From positions 1-23,878 of IMG/VR virus record IMGVR_UViG_3300025949_000092: a stretch of DNA of 23,878 nt, one strand, 5' to 3'. Positions 13,554-20,815 of this stretch are shown here, piece by piece. A program made the position numbers and the translations under genes. The notes under the pieces are model-generated. The model did not search any database. It was not told where the DNA came from and worked only from the letters and a program-made list of their open reading frames with translations. The DNA comes from a virus. Position 1 is the stretch's first letter, and each line of letters starts with the position of its first letter.

Positions 13554-14300
13554 TCACTTTCTCTTCTTTGGTGGAGGAGGGAAACCCAACCAGCCGACAA
13601 CGCGCCCAACAATGGACCACCGGTTTGCTACATCGATGGCCTGCACCCGCGGTTCAAAACTAGGGTTATCTGCGACCAAAACGTAATTGGGGCCGACCTT
13701 GCTGAGCACTTTTACCGTTACTCCGCCATCTTCATTGGCCGCTGCAACAACATGCCCTAAATTCTCCTCCGGCCGATGAGGACGTGCATCGATCACCGCA
13801 ATATCTCCGTCTAGGATGCGCGGGGCCATGGAGTCACCCCGCACTCTCGCAGCCAAGAAACTGCCGCTATCGGCTGCCCTATTCAGAGGTAAAGCTAGGC
13901 TGCCCTCATATTCGTCGGCGCTCAGCGAAAGCGGCTGCCCGGCTGATATTGCGCCTGTTCGAATCGGAATCACTAGGCGGTCGCCGTCGACGTGCGAATA
14001 CGTGCGCTTGTAGCTACGGACCGTTTCATCAATTGAGGGAAGGTCGACTCCGGCATGCCTGAGCCAGTAATCACGCTCATCGGCTCGGCCTATTCCATGC
14101 GCTCTTTCGGCTATCCGTAGCATCGCCTCCTTGGAGATAGGCTTCCTCCCGGACTCCCATTCGGCGACTACGGGCTGCCTCACTCCGAGTTTTTGAGCGA
14201 ACAATGTTTGGTTTTCCCGGAGGTCCGCTCTCAGTTCAGAGAGGCGGGCTGCCAGGGCTGGCGTAGGTGCAAGCTTTTTACGCGGCAAAAATGGATACAC
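13554..14300 (-). CDS. Phage repressor, XRE HTH plus S24 (LexA/CI-like) domain
   Basis: This 248-residue protein is a CI-type repressor. The N-terminal XRE helix-turn-helix spans about residues 19-65 (QTLFAQKLGVRQPVVAEWESG). The C-terminal S24 domain has the serine nucleophile in RGDSMAPRI (Ser157), the general-base lysine in GGVTVKVLS (Lys197) and a candidate autocleavage site ISA-GQ (Ala120-Gly121). It should keep the early promoter off and be inactivated after DNA damage by RecA-stimulated self-cleavage. The start is a GTG at 14300 with no obvious ribosome binding site; a TTG 12 bases further in is an alternative. Mu itself uses an unrelated repressor, so this is a lambda-like switch on a Mu-like body. 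Confidence 0.9.
   Translation of the reverse strand: MYPFLPRKKLAPTPALAARLSELRADLRENQTLFAQKLGVRQPVVAEWESGRKPISKEAMLRIAERAHGIGRADERDYWLRHAGVDLPSIDETVRSYKRTYSHVDGDRLVIPIRTGAISAGQPLSLSADEYEGSLALPLNRAADSGSFLAARVRGDSMAPRILDGDIAVIDARPHRPEENLGHVVAAANEDGGVTVKVLSKVGPNYVLVADNPSFEPRVQAIDVANRWSIVGRVVGWLGFPPPPKKRK
14290..14297. promoter_or_regulatory. Operator half-site
   Basis: AATGGATA here repeats one arm of the palindrome at 14312-14328 and overlaps the repressor's first codons. It may be a secondary or weaker operator used for repressor autoregulation. No matching second arm is seen at the same spacing. Confidence 0.45.
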
Positions 14301-14303
14301 CTA

Positions 14304-14332
14304 TTGACTTCTATCCATTGAATGGATAAAGT
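14304..14332 (+). promoter_or_regulatory. Rightward early promoter
   Basis: TTGACT (14304-14309) and TAAAGT (14327-14332) stand 17 bases apart, a plausible sigma70-type -35/-10 pair. The operator palindrome fills most of the spacer, so repressor binding would block RNA polymerase. Transcription would start near 14339, right at the first ATG (14340), which would make the early mRNA almost leaderless. Confidence 0.55.
14312..14328. promoter_or_regulatory. Repressor operator, perfect 17-bp palindrome
   Basis: TATCCATTGAATGGATA is a perfect palindrome with 8-bp arms around a central G. It lies between the divergent repressor and early genes and inside the spacer of the rightward promoter. It is the strongest operator candidate for the adjacent S24/XRE repressor, and perhaps also for the small HTH protein made from 14340. 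Confidence 0.7.
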
Positions 14333-14339
14333 CCCTTTC

Positions 14340-14594
14340 ATGGCTGTACGGAAACCTTCCCCGCGTTTATTTCCGCCCGTCGAGGATATCAGGCCTCCCG
14401 CCCCGGAGATTGCTAGGGCGCTCGCATTTACCGGCATTTTTAGCAGGGTCGCAGTGCGAATCGGGCGCAGCTCTAACCATGTTCTTGAGGTCGCCAAAGG
14501 ACGGAGGCAATCCAAGCCGGTTGCCGACGCGATTGTCGAAGAGGTACGCCGGATCGACTCCGAGACCGCGTCGCGGCGGAGGCGCGCTGCATGA
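14340..14594 (+). CDS. Small HTH protein, Ner/Cro-like early regulator
   Basis: This 84-residue basic protein is the first gene of the early operon, transcribed away from the repressor. The segment FSRVAVRIGRSSNHVLEVAKGRRQSKPVADAI has the layout of an XRE-type helix-turn-helix, with a first helix, a turn, a recognition helix and a following K/GRR loop. By position it corresponds to Mu Ner or lambda Cro, which turn down repressor and early transcription. The frame is open from an ATG at 14322, but that ATG lies inside the operator and -10 region, so the ATG at 14340 is chosen. Neither has a ribosome binding site, which fits a leaderless start. Confidence 0.68.
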   Translation: MAVRKPSPRLFPPVEDIRPPAPEIARALAFTGIFSRVAVRIGRSSNHVLEVAKGRRQSKPVADAIVEEVRRIDSETASRRRRAA

Positions 14595-14977
14595 ATTCCG
14601 TCTCCGAGCTAAACGATGAAGCCCTTGTACGAAGAACGCTGGTGGACTCAATCCAGCGAAGCGGAAAGAGCCGCGAAGTAATCGCGGAAGAATTGACTTC
14701 CCTCGTAGGGCGCAAGGTCACAGCCCGAATGATCATGGCGTTCACTGCGGAATCGAAGGAGCTGCATCGCTGGCCAGCGGAGTGGGATAGGGCATTCTGT
14801 CAGGTTGTCGGAGATCAGTCTCTTCTCGTTTGCCGGGTACAGGCCGCTGGCCTAAAGGTCATCAGCCCTTCCGAGTACATCATGCTCCAGCTCGGCCGTG
14901 CGTGCATGCGCCGAGCCCGCGCACAGTCTGAGATCGACAGGTTACTGCAAGGCCTCCTCGGGAGGTCGAAGCGGTGA
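14591..14977 (+). CDS. Early protein upstream of transposase A
   Basis: This 128-residue protein overlaps its neighbours (ATGA with the HTH gene, GTGA with the transposase). The N-terminal region (SIQRSGKSREVIAEELTSLVGRKVTARMIMAFTA) resembles a DNA-binding helix bundle, followed by KELHRWPAEWDRAFCQVVGDQSLL. I recall similar proteins just before the transposase gene in other Mu-like phages. It may regulate or assist transposition. The family name is not known to me and no catalytic motif is visible. Confidence 0.72.
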   Translation: MNSVSELNDEALVRRTLVDSIQRSGKSREVIAEELTSLVGRKVTARMIMAFTAESKELHRWPAEWDRAFCQVVGDQSLLVCRVQAAGLKVISPSEYIMLQLGRACMRRARAQSEIDRLLQGLLGRSKR

Positions 14978-17061
14978 AGACGGTCTGGCTGAGCAAGGAT
15001 GAGGTCTGCACGCTGACCGGCTGGACCGAGCGCCACCTGCTTCGATTGGCAAGAACCGGAGCGGTCGCAAAGCGCGCGAGCTCCACAACCTATCGCGGCC
15101 AGGCGGTGAATGAGTACGAACTCTCCTCACTCCCCGAGGATGCCCGCCGCAAATACCTGGACTCGCACCAGCCTGAGCCCGCTCCGGAGATCCCAGCCGC
15201 TAGTCCTTCGCCGCTCGCGCTCGCCGCGCCTGCTCCAGCCCCATCGCAGAAGACTCGCGTGGCGCTCCCTCCCGACGCCGAGAAGCAAGCCACCGAGCGG
15301 CTCGCCATCATCAAGCCGCTGATCGAGTACCTCCGCGACGGCAGCACCCACGCCACAACCCATCAGCTGGCGCTTGCCGACGGCGAGCTGGTTCAAAACT
15401 CCGACGCCCTCGCCCGCTATCTCGCCGAACAGCACGGCATCTCCGCCGCGACCATCTGGCGTTGGTACAGCGCATTCCAGAAGGGCGGAGCCATCGCACT
15501 CGCACGCAAGCCCCGCGCCGACAAGAACCGCTCCACCTGGGCTGCCGAGAATCGCGAGCTCGCGGATCTCGCCGCCTACCTCTACATGGGCAACGCGGAC
15601 CAGCCGCCGCAATCGGTGCGCATTGCGTGGGAGCAGGTCTGCGAGCGCGCCGGCGGCATGGGCGTACCCAAGCCCAGCTACGAGACGGTGCGCAGCTTCC
15701 TGCGCAACCCCGCCGAAGTCTCGCCGTCGATGCTGACCTACAACCGTATGGGCCGCAAGAAGTACGAGGCCACGTTCGCGCCATGGATGGGCCGCAAGTA
15801 CTCCGAGCCGGCCAACTCCATCTGGGTCAGCGATCACATGATCCACGACGTGTATTGCCAGAACGATGTGTTTGGCGATCGCGACCTCGGCCACATCCGC
15901 CTGCAGATGACCACCATCCTCGACTACCGCTCGCGGTACGTCGTCGGTGTCAGCTGGTGCGAGAACGGCAGCAGCCACACCATCAAGCGCGCGCTGCTGC
16001 ATGCGTTCACTGAGTACGGCCTTCCCGATCTCTTCTACTGCGACAACGGCAAAGACTTCCGCAACATCGGCAAGGGAGCCCGGCCGCAGGATTGGGAGCT
16101 GCTCGCGATGGGCAGCCGCGCCTGCCTCGACGAGCTCGGCAATCTGCGCACCGGCGTGCTGCAGCGCGTCGGCGTCGAGGTCAAGTACTGCCTGCCGTAT
16201 CACCCGCAGTCCAAGCACGTCGAGCGCTACCACCGCACTGTGCATGAGCGCTGGGATAAGAAGTTCACCACCTACACCGCCGGCGCGAGTCATCTCCGGC
16301 CCGATATGGCTGCCGCCGCGCTGGCGCGTCACGGCAAGCTGCTGCAGATGGGCCGCGCGGTCGAGTCGGACCTTCCGCTGGCCAGCCAGTTCATCGCCGC
16401 CTGCGAGCACTGGATCCACAACTGGTATCACCAGCAGCCGCTCGACGGCGAAGGCATGGAAGGGCTCTCTCCGGCGGATGCATTCGCGAAGTTCCGCCGC
16501 CCGGTCGAGCGCGCCTGCCCCGAGATCTCCGTCCTGGCCATGCTGCTCTGCGAGCGCGAGACCCGCATGGTGCGCAACTGCGCAGTCGATCTGCGCGGCG
16601 CGCGTTTCGTCACCGACGTTCAGGATCACGCCGCCTACGTGCTGATGCATGAGCGCTCCGGCCGTCGCGTGATCGTCGCCTTCGATCCGATGGAGCCGCT
16701 GTTCGCCGCCGTGCTCGATGAGGATGGCCACTTCCTTTGCCGCCTGCAGCGCGAAGACCTGATGGAGTTCTCCGGCGACGCTACGACCCGCGAGAAGGTC
16801 CACAGCTTCATCTCCAACCGCAACTCGCTGGCCAAGGCGGTGCGGACCTCGACGCAGGATCTCGGCAAGCGCGTCCGGGCCAACGGCTACACCACGCTCC
16901 AGGAGCAGGCGCTGGCGCTGCCCGCCGCAGTGGGCGACGTGGTGGTGCAGAAGCCTGAAGCACCGCGCCAAGCGGAGCCGCCCCAACGACTTCACTCCGA
17001 GCAGGTCGCCGCTCGATTCCTCACCCGCATGAACGGAGGCAGTAATGGCGCTCACCGCTGA
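14974..17061 (+). CDS. A: Mu-like DDE transposase A
   Basis: This 695-residue protein is the DDE recombinase that integrates and replicates the phage by transposition. Residues 1-60 form the MuA-type winged-helix DNA-binding domain (VWLSKDEVCTLTGWTERHL). An Ala/Pro-rich linker follows, then another DNA-binding helical region. The RNase-H-like catalytic core (about 280-430) has WVSDHM (Asp287), FYCDNGKDF (Asp357) and KHVERYHRT (Glu417), the DDE triad, with a 59-residue gap between the last two. The C-terminal half carries the beta-barrel region and a tail that would contact protein B. The start is a GTG at 14974 with GGGAGG upstream. The length is close to MuA (663). It appears intact. Confidence 0.93.
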   Translation: MKTVWLSKDEVCTLTGWTERHLLRLARTGAVAKRASSTTYRGQAVNEYELSSLPEDARRKYLDSHQPEPAPEIPAASPSPLALAAPAPAPSQKTRVALPPDAEKQATERLAIIKPLIEYLRDGSTHATTHQLALADGELVQNSDALARYLAEQHGISAATIWRWYSAFQKGGAIALARKPRADKNRSTWAAENRELADLAAYLYMGNADQPPQSVRIAWEQVCERAGGMGVPKPSYETVRSFLRNPAEVSPSMLTYNRMGRKKYEATFAPWMGRKYSEPANSIWVSDHMIHDVYCQNDVFGDRDLGHIRLQMTTILDYRSRYVVGVSWCENGSSHTIKRALLHAFTEYGLPDLFYCDNGKDFRNIGKGARPQDWELLAMGSRACLDELGNLRTGVLQRVGVEVKYCLPYHPQSKHVERYHRTVHERWDKKFTTYTAGASHLRPDMAAAALARHGKLLQMGRAVESDLPLASQFIAACEHWIHNWYHQQPLDGEGMEGLSPADAFAKFRRPVERACPEISVLAMLLCERETRMVRNCAVDLRGARFVTDVQDHAAYVLMHERSGRRVIVAFDPMEPLFAAVLDEDGHFLCRLQREDLMEFSGDATTREKVHSFISNRNSLAKAVRTSTQDLGKRVRANGYTTLQEQALALPAAVGDVVVQKPEAPRQAEPPQRLHSEQVAARFLTRMNGGSNGAHR

Positions 17062-18088
17062 ACGCAAACGGCAGCTCGCCCAAATGGAAATTCCATCCGA
17101 CGATGAAGTGAGCGCCCGCGCCCGCGACTTCCAGCAGCGCTCCGGCCTCACCTCAGCCGAGTTCTCCCAGGCCATCGGGTACGGCGTTTCCAGCCTCAGC
17201 GTCTTCCTCAACGGGAACTACTCCAGCGCCCTGACCGCCGATCACGATGGCTCCCGCAACACCCTCAACATCAAGGCCAGGCTGCTGGACTTCATGAATC
17301 GCTGGGACGCGGTTCAGGGCAGCACGCGGCAGCAGTCGATCCATCGCACCGCGGATGTCGAGCGCGTCACCGAAGCCTGCGCCAAGGCGCTCGCCAACGC
17401 CAGCGCCTATGTGATCGATGGGCCTCCGGGCACGCAGAAGACGATCTCGCTGCGGCTGTTCGAGCGGGAGATCAAGCAGGCCTCCGGCCGCGGCCGCGCC
17501 ATCTACATCTACGCGCGCCAGGGCCACCGGCCCATGAGCTTCCTGCGCGAGCTCTGCAACACCGCCGGCATTCCCAACCGCGGCGATATCGACAAGCTGG
17601 TGCGCAAGCTGCGGTTCTTCCTCGCCGAGCAGCGCATCCTGCTCATGGTCGACGAGGCCCAGCACCTGGAGAAGGACACGCTGGAGGTGCTGCGCCAGCT
17701 GCTGGACCTGCCGCCCTACTTCGGTGTCGTGCTGGCCGGAAGTCATCAGGTCTCCGAGACGCTCGACTCCGCGCGCATGACGCAGTGGCACGATCGCGCG
17801 CGCGCCACGCTGGAGCTCCAGGGCCCAAGCCAGGCCGAGTGCCGCGAGATCATCCGCGCCGAGCTGCAGCCCATCTTTCCGGACCGCATCAGCGATGCCG
17901 ACTGCGACGAGATGATCCGCGATTGCTGGGTCACCGCCGTGCGCAGCAGCCGCGGCGAAAAGCGCGGTGCCAAAACCCTCAACTACATCTCCGCCCGGCT
18001 GCTGTTCTTCGCCGTCGCGGATATCCACCAGCACCACGCAAAGCAGGGGACTCCCGCCAACGGAGTCCAGAAAGTGAGTGTCGCATGA
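17045..18088 (+). CDS. B: MuB-like target-DNA activator AAA ATPase
   Basis: This 347-residue AAA+ ATPase is the transposition target activator that binds DNA non-specifically and delivers it to transposase A. The N-terminal region (LTSAEFSQAIGYGVSSLSVFLNGNY) is a helix-turn-helix, as in MuB. Walker A is GPPGTQKT (126-133), Walker B is LLMVDEA (199-205), and a sensor-like VVLAGSHQ follows. It starts at an ATG 17 bases inside the transposase gene, with GGAGG upstream, so the two are coupled. It is slightly longer than MuB (312). Confidence 0.92.
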   Translation: MALTAERKRQLAQMEIPSDDEVSARARDFQQRSGLTSAEFSQAIGYGVSSLSVFLNGNYSSALTADHDGSRNTLNIKARLLDFMNRWDAVQGSTRQQSIHRTADVERVTEACAKALANASAYVIDGPPGTQKTISLRLFEREIKQASGRGRAIYIYARQGHRPMSFLRELCNTAGIPNRGDIDKLVRKLRFFLAEQRILLMVDEAQHLEKDTLEVLRQLLDLPPYFGVVLAGSHQVSETLDSARMTQWHDRARATLELQGPSQAECREIIRAELQPIFPDRISDADCDEMIRDCWVTAVRSSRGEKRGAKTLNYISARLLFFAVADIHQHHAKQGTPANGVQKVSVA

Positions 18089-18402
18089 TGACAATCCGCA
18101 AACACTACCCCGGCATTTATTCGGAATCATTCACCCCGGCCGAGATGGCTGAGATTTACCGCGAGCACGGCCTCGACGAGGAGCCGCAGAAACGTTCGCC
18201 ATCCGCGCAGGATTTCCGCCCCTGGGCGGTGCGCCTCAACGACCGCATCGAGCGCTGGCTCGACCGCGTCGACTGGGTCGCGATCGAACTGCGGCTGGAG
18301 AAGCTCGGAGGCGTGCTGCTTACCGGCGTCGCCGTCTACTTCCTCTTCGTCGTGCTCAACGCCTGGCTGCAGGGCCACTTCAACCTCGGAGGCGCACGGT
18401 GA
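18085..18402 (+). CDS. Small early membrane protein downstream of B
   Basis: This 105-residue protein starts with ATGATG at 18085, overlapping the stop of gene B. It begins MMTIRKHYPGIYSES, has a charged middle and one hydrophobic segment near the C-terminus (about 74-95, LGGVLLTGVAVYFLFVVLNAWL). No signal peptide is seen. In Mu, small toxic or host-modulating genes (kil region) follow B. This gene and the next are candidate membrane-active early functions. No family is recognised. Confidence 0.7.
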   Translation: MMTIRKHYPGIYSESFTPAEMAEIYREHGLDEEPQKRSPSAQDFRPWAVRLNDRIERWLDRVDWVAIELRLEKLGGVLLTGVAVYFLFVVLNAWLQGHFNLGGAR

Positions 18403-18560
18403 CCCCGCTGCGCAGCCTGCAGACCTTCGCGTGGGGCCTGCTTGTTGTCCTCGCCGTGACGTCCGTCGCCGGCGGAGCCCTCTCGCGCTCCATCCACGCC
18501 ACCTACGTCGCGCTCGGCACGCGCTTCACCCAGGCGCTCTCGGCGGAGGCCAGCCGATGA
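18399..18560 (+). CDS. 53-residue single-span membrane peptide
   Basis: A short gene starting at the GTG at 18399, whose GTGA overlaps the previous stop, and ending in TGA overlapped by the next ATG. The product (MTPLRSLQTFAWGLLVVLAV...) has one hydrophobic segment (about residues 10-29) and a small-residue C-terminal half. Both junctions are coupled, so translation is likely. Function is unknown; with the upstream membrane protein it may form a pair. Confidence 0.62.
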   Translation: MTPLRSLQTFAWGLLVVLAVTSVAGGALSRSIHATYVALGTRFTQALSAEASR

Positions 18561-18844
18561 ACACTGCCTACTGCTCCGCCTGCGCGGAGTTTCAGCCGGT
18601 CGACGGCAACTGGCGCGCGCTCTGGATCGACTCTGACGGCGACCTGCGCATCTCGGCGCTCGGCCGCGCGGAGAACCGCCAGTATGACCGCGAGCGCGTT
18701 GTGCTGGTCTGCGGCCAGGGCACCGCGCTGGTCCTCACCGAACGCTACCTCCACTCCGGCAGCTTCGAGCAGGCGCACGCCGCCGAGCTCTCGCTCGCCC
18801 AGGCCGCCCGCGAGCCCAACAATCTCTACCCCGAACTCACTTAG
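18557..18844 (+). CDS. 95-residue early protein with CxxC motif
   Basis: It starts at the ATG at 18557, overlapping the previous stop (ATGA). The product begins MNTAYCSACAEFQPVDGNWR and has a third cysteine in VVLVCGQGTAL, so it may be an incomplete zinc ribbon or a redox-type CxxC protein. The middle is strand-rich and the C-terminus helical. No family is recognised. Confidence 0.66.
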   Translation: MNTAYCSACAEFQPVDGNWRALWIDSDGDLRISALGRAENRQYDRERVVLVCGQGTALVLTERYLHSGSFEQAHAAELSLAQAAREPNNLYPELT

Positions 18845-18855
18845 GAGCCCTGCCC

Positions 18856-19516
18856 ATGACGACCGCACAAGCCGAGCACACCAGACAGATCGAGGCGGAG
18901 CAGAAGGCCGCGAGCTGTACCCACGCCAATCGCGTGTATGAACTCGGCAACACCTACTGCAAGGACTGCTGGGCCTGGCTTCACGCCGGACCAGTCGAAC
19001 CCAAGCCGCCTGCGCTTCCACCCACGCCCGATGAGATCGACGCGGAGATCGCCTTCTACGAGAACGCCGTCAAGTGCTACGAAACGGCGAAGAAGTCGAT
19101 GGACGACTACGAGGAGAGGCTGATCACGCTGGCTGACAAGCACGGCTTCCAGCCGGACTCGGCTCCGCAGTCGACTCGGCTCGCTGGCCGGCGCAAAACG
19201 ATCACCGTCACCCGGGGTCGCACTACGACGCTCAATGAGCCGGCCATTCAGGAATTTATGAAGTGGTGCCGCCGCCGTTCCAAGATGGGCATCTTCGTCA
19301 AGCTGTTTTGCTCCGGTGACGAAGTACACGCTCATCCAGGGCGCAGGTGGTGTGGTCAAGAGCGCCGCGCTTCCGAAACGCACGCACCAGAAGGTGCTGG
19401 CGATGTTCGGCCTGTGCATCGACGTGAAGGTCAAGGCGCCCTCCGTCAAGATCGACTCCGTCGAGCCCGAGAAGCCGGCCCGCAAGCCGCGGGGCAGAAA
19501 GGCGGCTGCGGCATGA
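18856..19516 (+). pseudogene. Early protein with a frameshift, possible Gam-position gene
   Basis: An intact-looking frame from ATG 18856 encodes MTTAQAEHTRQIEAEQKAA..., then DAEIAFYENAVKCYETAKK (a coiled coil) and RRKTITVTRGRTTTLNEPAIQEF. At the TTTT run (19306-19309) the sensible sequence moves to the +1 frame, continuing APVTKYTLIQGAGGVVKSA...VKVKAPSVKI and ending at 19516. Removing one T joins both parts into about 219 residues. It is either broken, a sequencing error, or decoded by +1 slippage. A helical first half followed by a strand-rich part, downstream of A and B, recalls Mu Gam (nuclease inhibitor), but the similarity is weak. A CxxC pair (YCKDCW) is also present near residue 35. 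Confidence 0.6.
19481..19509 (+). repeat. 29-nt direct repeat, copy 1 (gene tail plus RBS)
   Basis: This stretch matches 19687-19715 at 28 of 29 bases. Both copies encode the same tail (RKPRGRKAAA) at the end of consecutive genes and contain an AGAAAGG site that can serve the next gene. It looks like a duplicated gene end. Confidence 0.8.
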
Positions 19517-19719
19517 TCTACGAGCCTTGGAAAGCACGCAACGGCAAGACAGTCATCAACGAGGAATGCGACTGCGGCGCACTCCGGTCTGAGCACAAAG
19601 ACAATCACCCCATCTTCGCGCGGGGACATGGATCATGCGCGAGGACCGGATGCAATCGCTTTACCTGGAAAGGCTTTGTCTTCCAACGCAAGCCGCGCGG
19701 CAGAAAGGCGGCTGCCTGA
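19513..19719 (+). CDS. 68-residue Cys/His-rich early protein
   Basis: It starts at the ATG at 19513, overlapping the previous stop, and ends in TGA overlapped by the next ATG. The product has EECDCGALRSEHKDNHPIFARGHGSCARTGCNRF: Cys at about 19, 21, 42 and 47, with histidines between, so a metal-binding fold is likely. It ends in the tail PRGRKAAA, shared with the upstream gene. A long frame running in from 18856 is an artefact of the upstream frameshift. Confidence 0.7.
   Translation: MIYEPWKARNGKTVINEECDCGALRSEHKDNHPIFARGHGSCARTGCNRFTWKGFVFQRKPRGRKAAA
19687..19715 (+). repeat. 29-nt direct repeat, copy 2
   Basis: It differs from copy 1 (19481-19509) at one position. It again provides the C-terminal tail of one gene and the ribosome binding site of the next. 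Confidence 0.8.
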
Positions 19720-19952
19720 TGCCGAGCCAGCCCATTCTTTCCAGCCTGGACCATTCGCTGCGCCAGGTCGAAGTGATGAAGGGCGCGATCGAGCGGCTCG
19801 AGTCCATCGACCGCGCCGAGTATCCCGATCTCGCGCTCGATCTCGCCAAAGAGGCCATGAACGCCGCCGCGGTGGTCCGCAACGACATGTCCGGCCTCGT
19901 CGGCCGCTTCGGTGGCCACGTCCTCCGCCGCCGCAGAAAGGTAGGAGCGTGA
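19719..19952 (+). CDS. 77-residue helical early protein
   Basis: The ATG at 19719 overlaps the previous stop (TGATG) and is served by AGAAAGG. The product (MPSQPILSSLDHSLRQVEVMKG...) is almost all helical with an amphipathic central part and a basic tail (LRRRRKVGA). The next gene overlaps its stop. No family is recognised. Confidence 0.67.
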   Translation: MPSQPILSSLDHSLRQVEVMKGAIERLESIDRAEYPDLALDLAKEAMNAAAVVRNDMSGLVGRFGGHVLRRRRKVGA

Positions 19953-20230
19953 TGGCAGAGATGACCGACAAGGAATTCAACGAGCTCGCCCACTCGCTGG
20001 CCTTCGACCAGGCATTCGGGATCATAGACGGCTACACCGGCAGCGAGAGCGCGGGCATGACCGTGGATCAGATCGACCAGTGGTGGCAGAACACCTCGAA
20101 CGTCGACACCGAAGCGGTCGAGGCCGTAGCCGACGCTGTCCGATATCTCGATGCGCGAGGCCTGATTGAGCGCCATCCCGATCATCCGGAGTGGGTCCGC
20201 GTGCGCGACGAGAGCGAGGCCACCCGATGA
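19952..20230 (+). CDS. 92-residue acidic early protein
   Basis: It starts at the ATG at 19952 (TGATG overlap) with a GTAGGAG site. The protein (MAEMTDKEFNELAHSLAFDQAF...) is acidic and helical, ending in RGLIERHPDHPEWVRVRDE, which looks like the wing end of a small winged-helix domain. No clear family or active site. Confidence 0.67.
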   Translation: MAEMTDKEFNELAHSLAFDQAFGIIDGYTGSESAGMTVDQIDQWWQNTSNVDTEAVEAVADAVRYLDARGLIERHPDHPEWVRVRDESEATR

Positions 20231-20520
20231 GCACCCTCACCTGGCAGATGGTCTGCGACAAGATGGACGCCTTCGGCATTCCCAAGCTGATCCCCGCGCC
20301 CAGGGGCCAGGTCCACCCCACGGACGTGTACTTCAGCGCAACCGAGTGGCGCTGGTTCGGCCGTGTCCGCATCGGAGCGAAGCTCGTCATCGCCGCCCAG
20401 GACCCGGACACCGGCCGCTGGACCGTCGTGCGCGAGGCCACCTACGAAGACAACCTGCGCATCGACGCCGCCCGCCGCAAACAGCAACCCCAACTTGAGC
20501 TGGAGGCCACCGCATGCTGA
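20227..20520 (+). CDS. 97-residue early protein
   Basis: The ATG at 20227 overlaps the previous stop (ATGA). The product begins MSTLTWQMVCDKMDAFG, then has a strand-rich middle (DVYFSATEWRWFGRVRIGAKLVIAAQD) and a helical end. Not recognised; overlap with both neighbours supports expression. Confidence 0.65.
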   Translation: MSTLTWQMVCDKMDAFGIPKLIPAPRGQVHPTDVYFSATEWRWFGRVRIGAKLVIAAQDPDTGRWTVVREATYEDNLRIDAARRKQQPQLELEATAC

Positions 20521-20813
20521 CTCGCCGCCGCCCTGGGCAGCAGAAGCCCAACCACGTCCTCGCCATCGTCATGGACCAGCACGCCTGCCACGCCATGACC
20601 GAGGAGCTGATCGACACCTGGTGGCACGCGCTCTCGCCGGAAGAGAAGGCTGCGCTCTACTCGGCCTCGCTCGACACCGAAGACGAGAAGCCCCGCGCCC
20701 GCGTTACCGCCTGCAACTTCTTCCCCAACTCCGACGCCACCATCGCGGCCATGTCGGAGCTCAAGCAGCAGATCGAGCAAGCTCTGCAGCTGCCACCCGC
20801 CACGCAGAACTAA
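20514..20813 (+). CDS. 99-residue early protein
   Basis: The ATG at 20514 lies 7 bases inside the previous gene. The product (MLTRRRPGQQKPNHVLAIVM...) has a helical segment with DTWWHALSPEEKAALY and a C-terminal helix. Its last codons and stop (ACG CAG AAC TAA) lie in a 16-nt sequence that recurs at 21016-21031. No family is recognised. Confidence 0.64.
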   Translation: MLTRRRPGQQKPNHVLAIVMDQHACHAMTEELIDTWWHALSPEEKAALYSASLDTEDEKPRARVTACNFFPNSDATIAAMSELKQQIEQALQLPPATQN

Positions 20814-20815
20814 CC
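20800..20815 (+). repeat. 16-nt direct repeat, copy 1
   Basis: CCACGCAGAACTAACC covers the stop of the 99-residue gene and is repeated exactly at 21016-21031, flanking the 57-residue gene. Confidence 0.75.

Noticed and set aside
14322-14339. Early HTH gene starting at the ATG at 14322
   Set aside because: That ATG lies inside the operator palindrome and before the predicted transcription start, so the ATG at 14340 is more likely.
15127-17211. 694-residue open frame on the minus strand
   Set aside because: It is antisense to the transposase, has low-complexity content and no ribosome binding site, and exists because GC-rich codons leave the other strand open.
17153-18130. 325-residue minus-strand frame opposite gene B
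   Set aside because: Shadow of the B coding strand, with no recognisable domain.
18856-19719. A single 287-residue protein
   Set aside because: The frame joins the first half of one gene to the next gene through an out-of-frame stretch (about residues 152-219) that is low-quality sequence; the +1 frame there is clearly the real protein.
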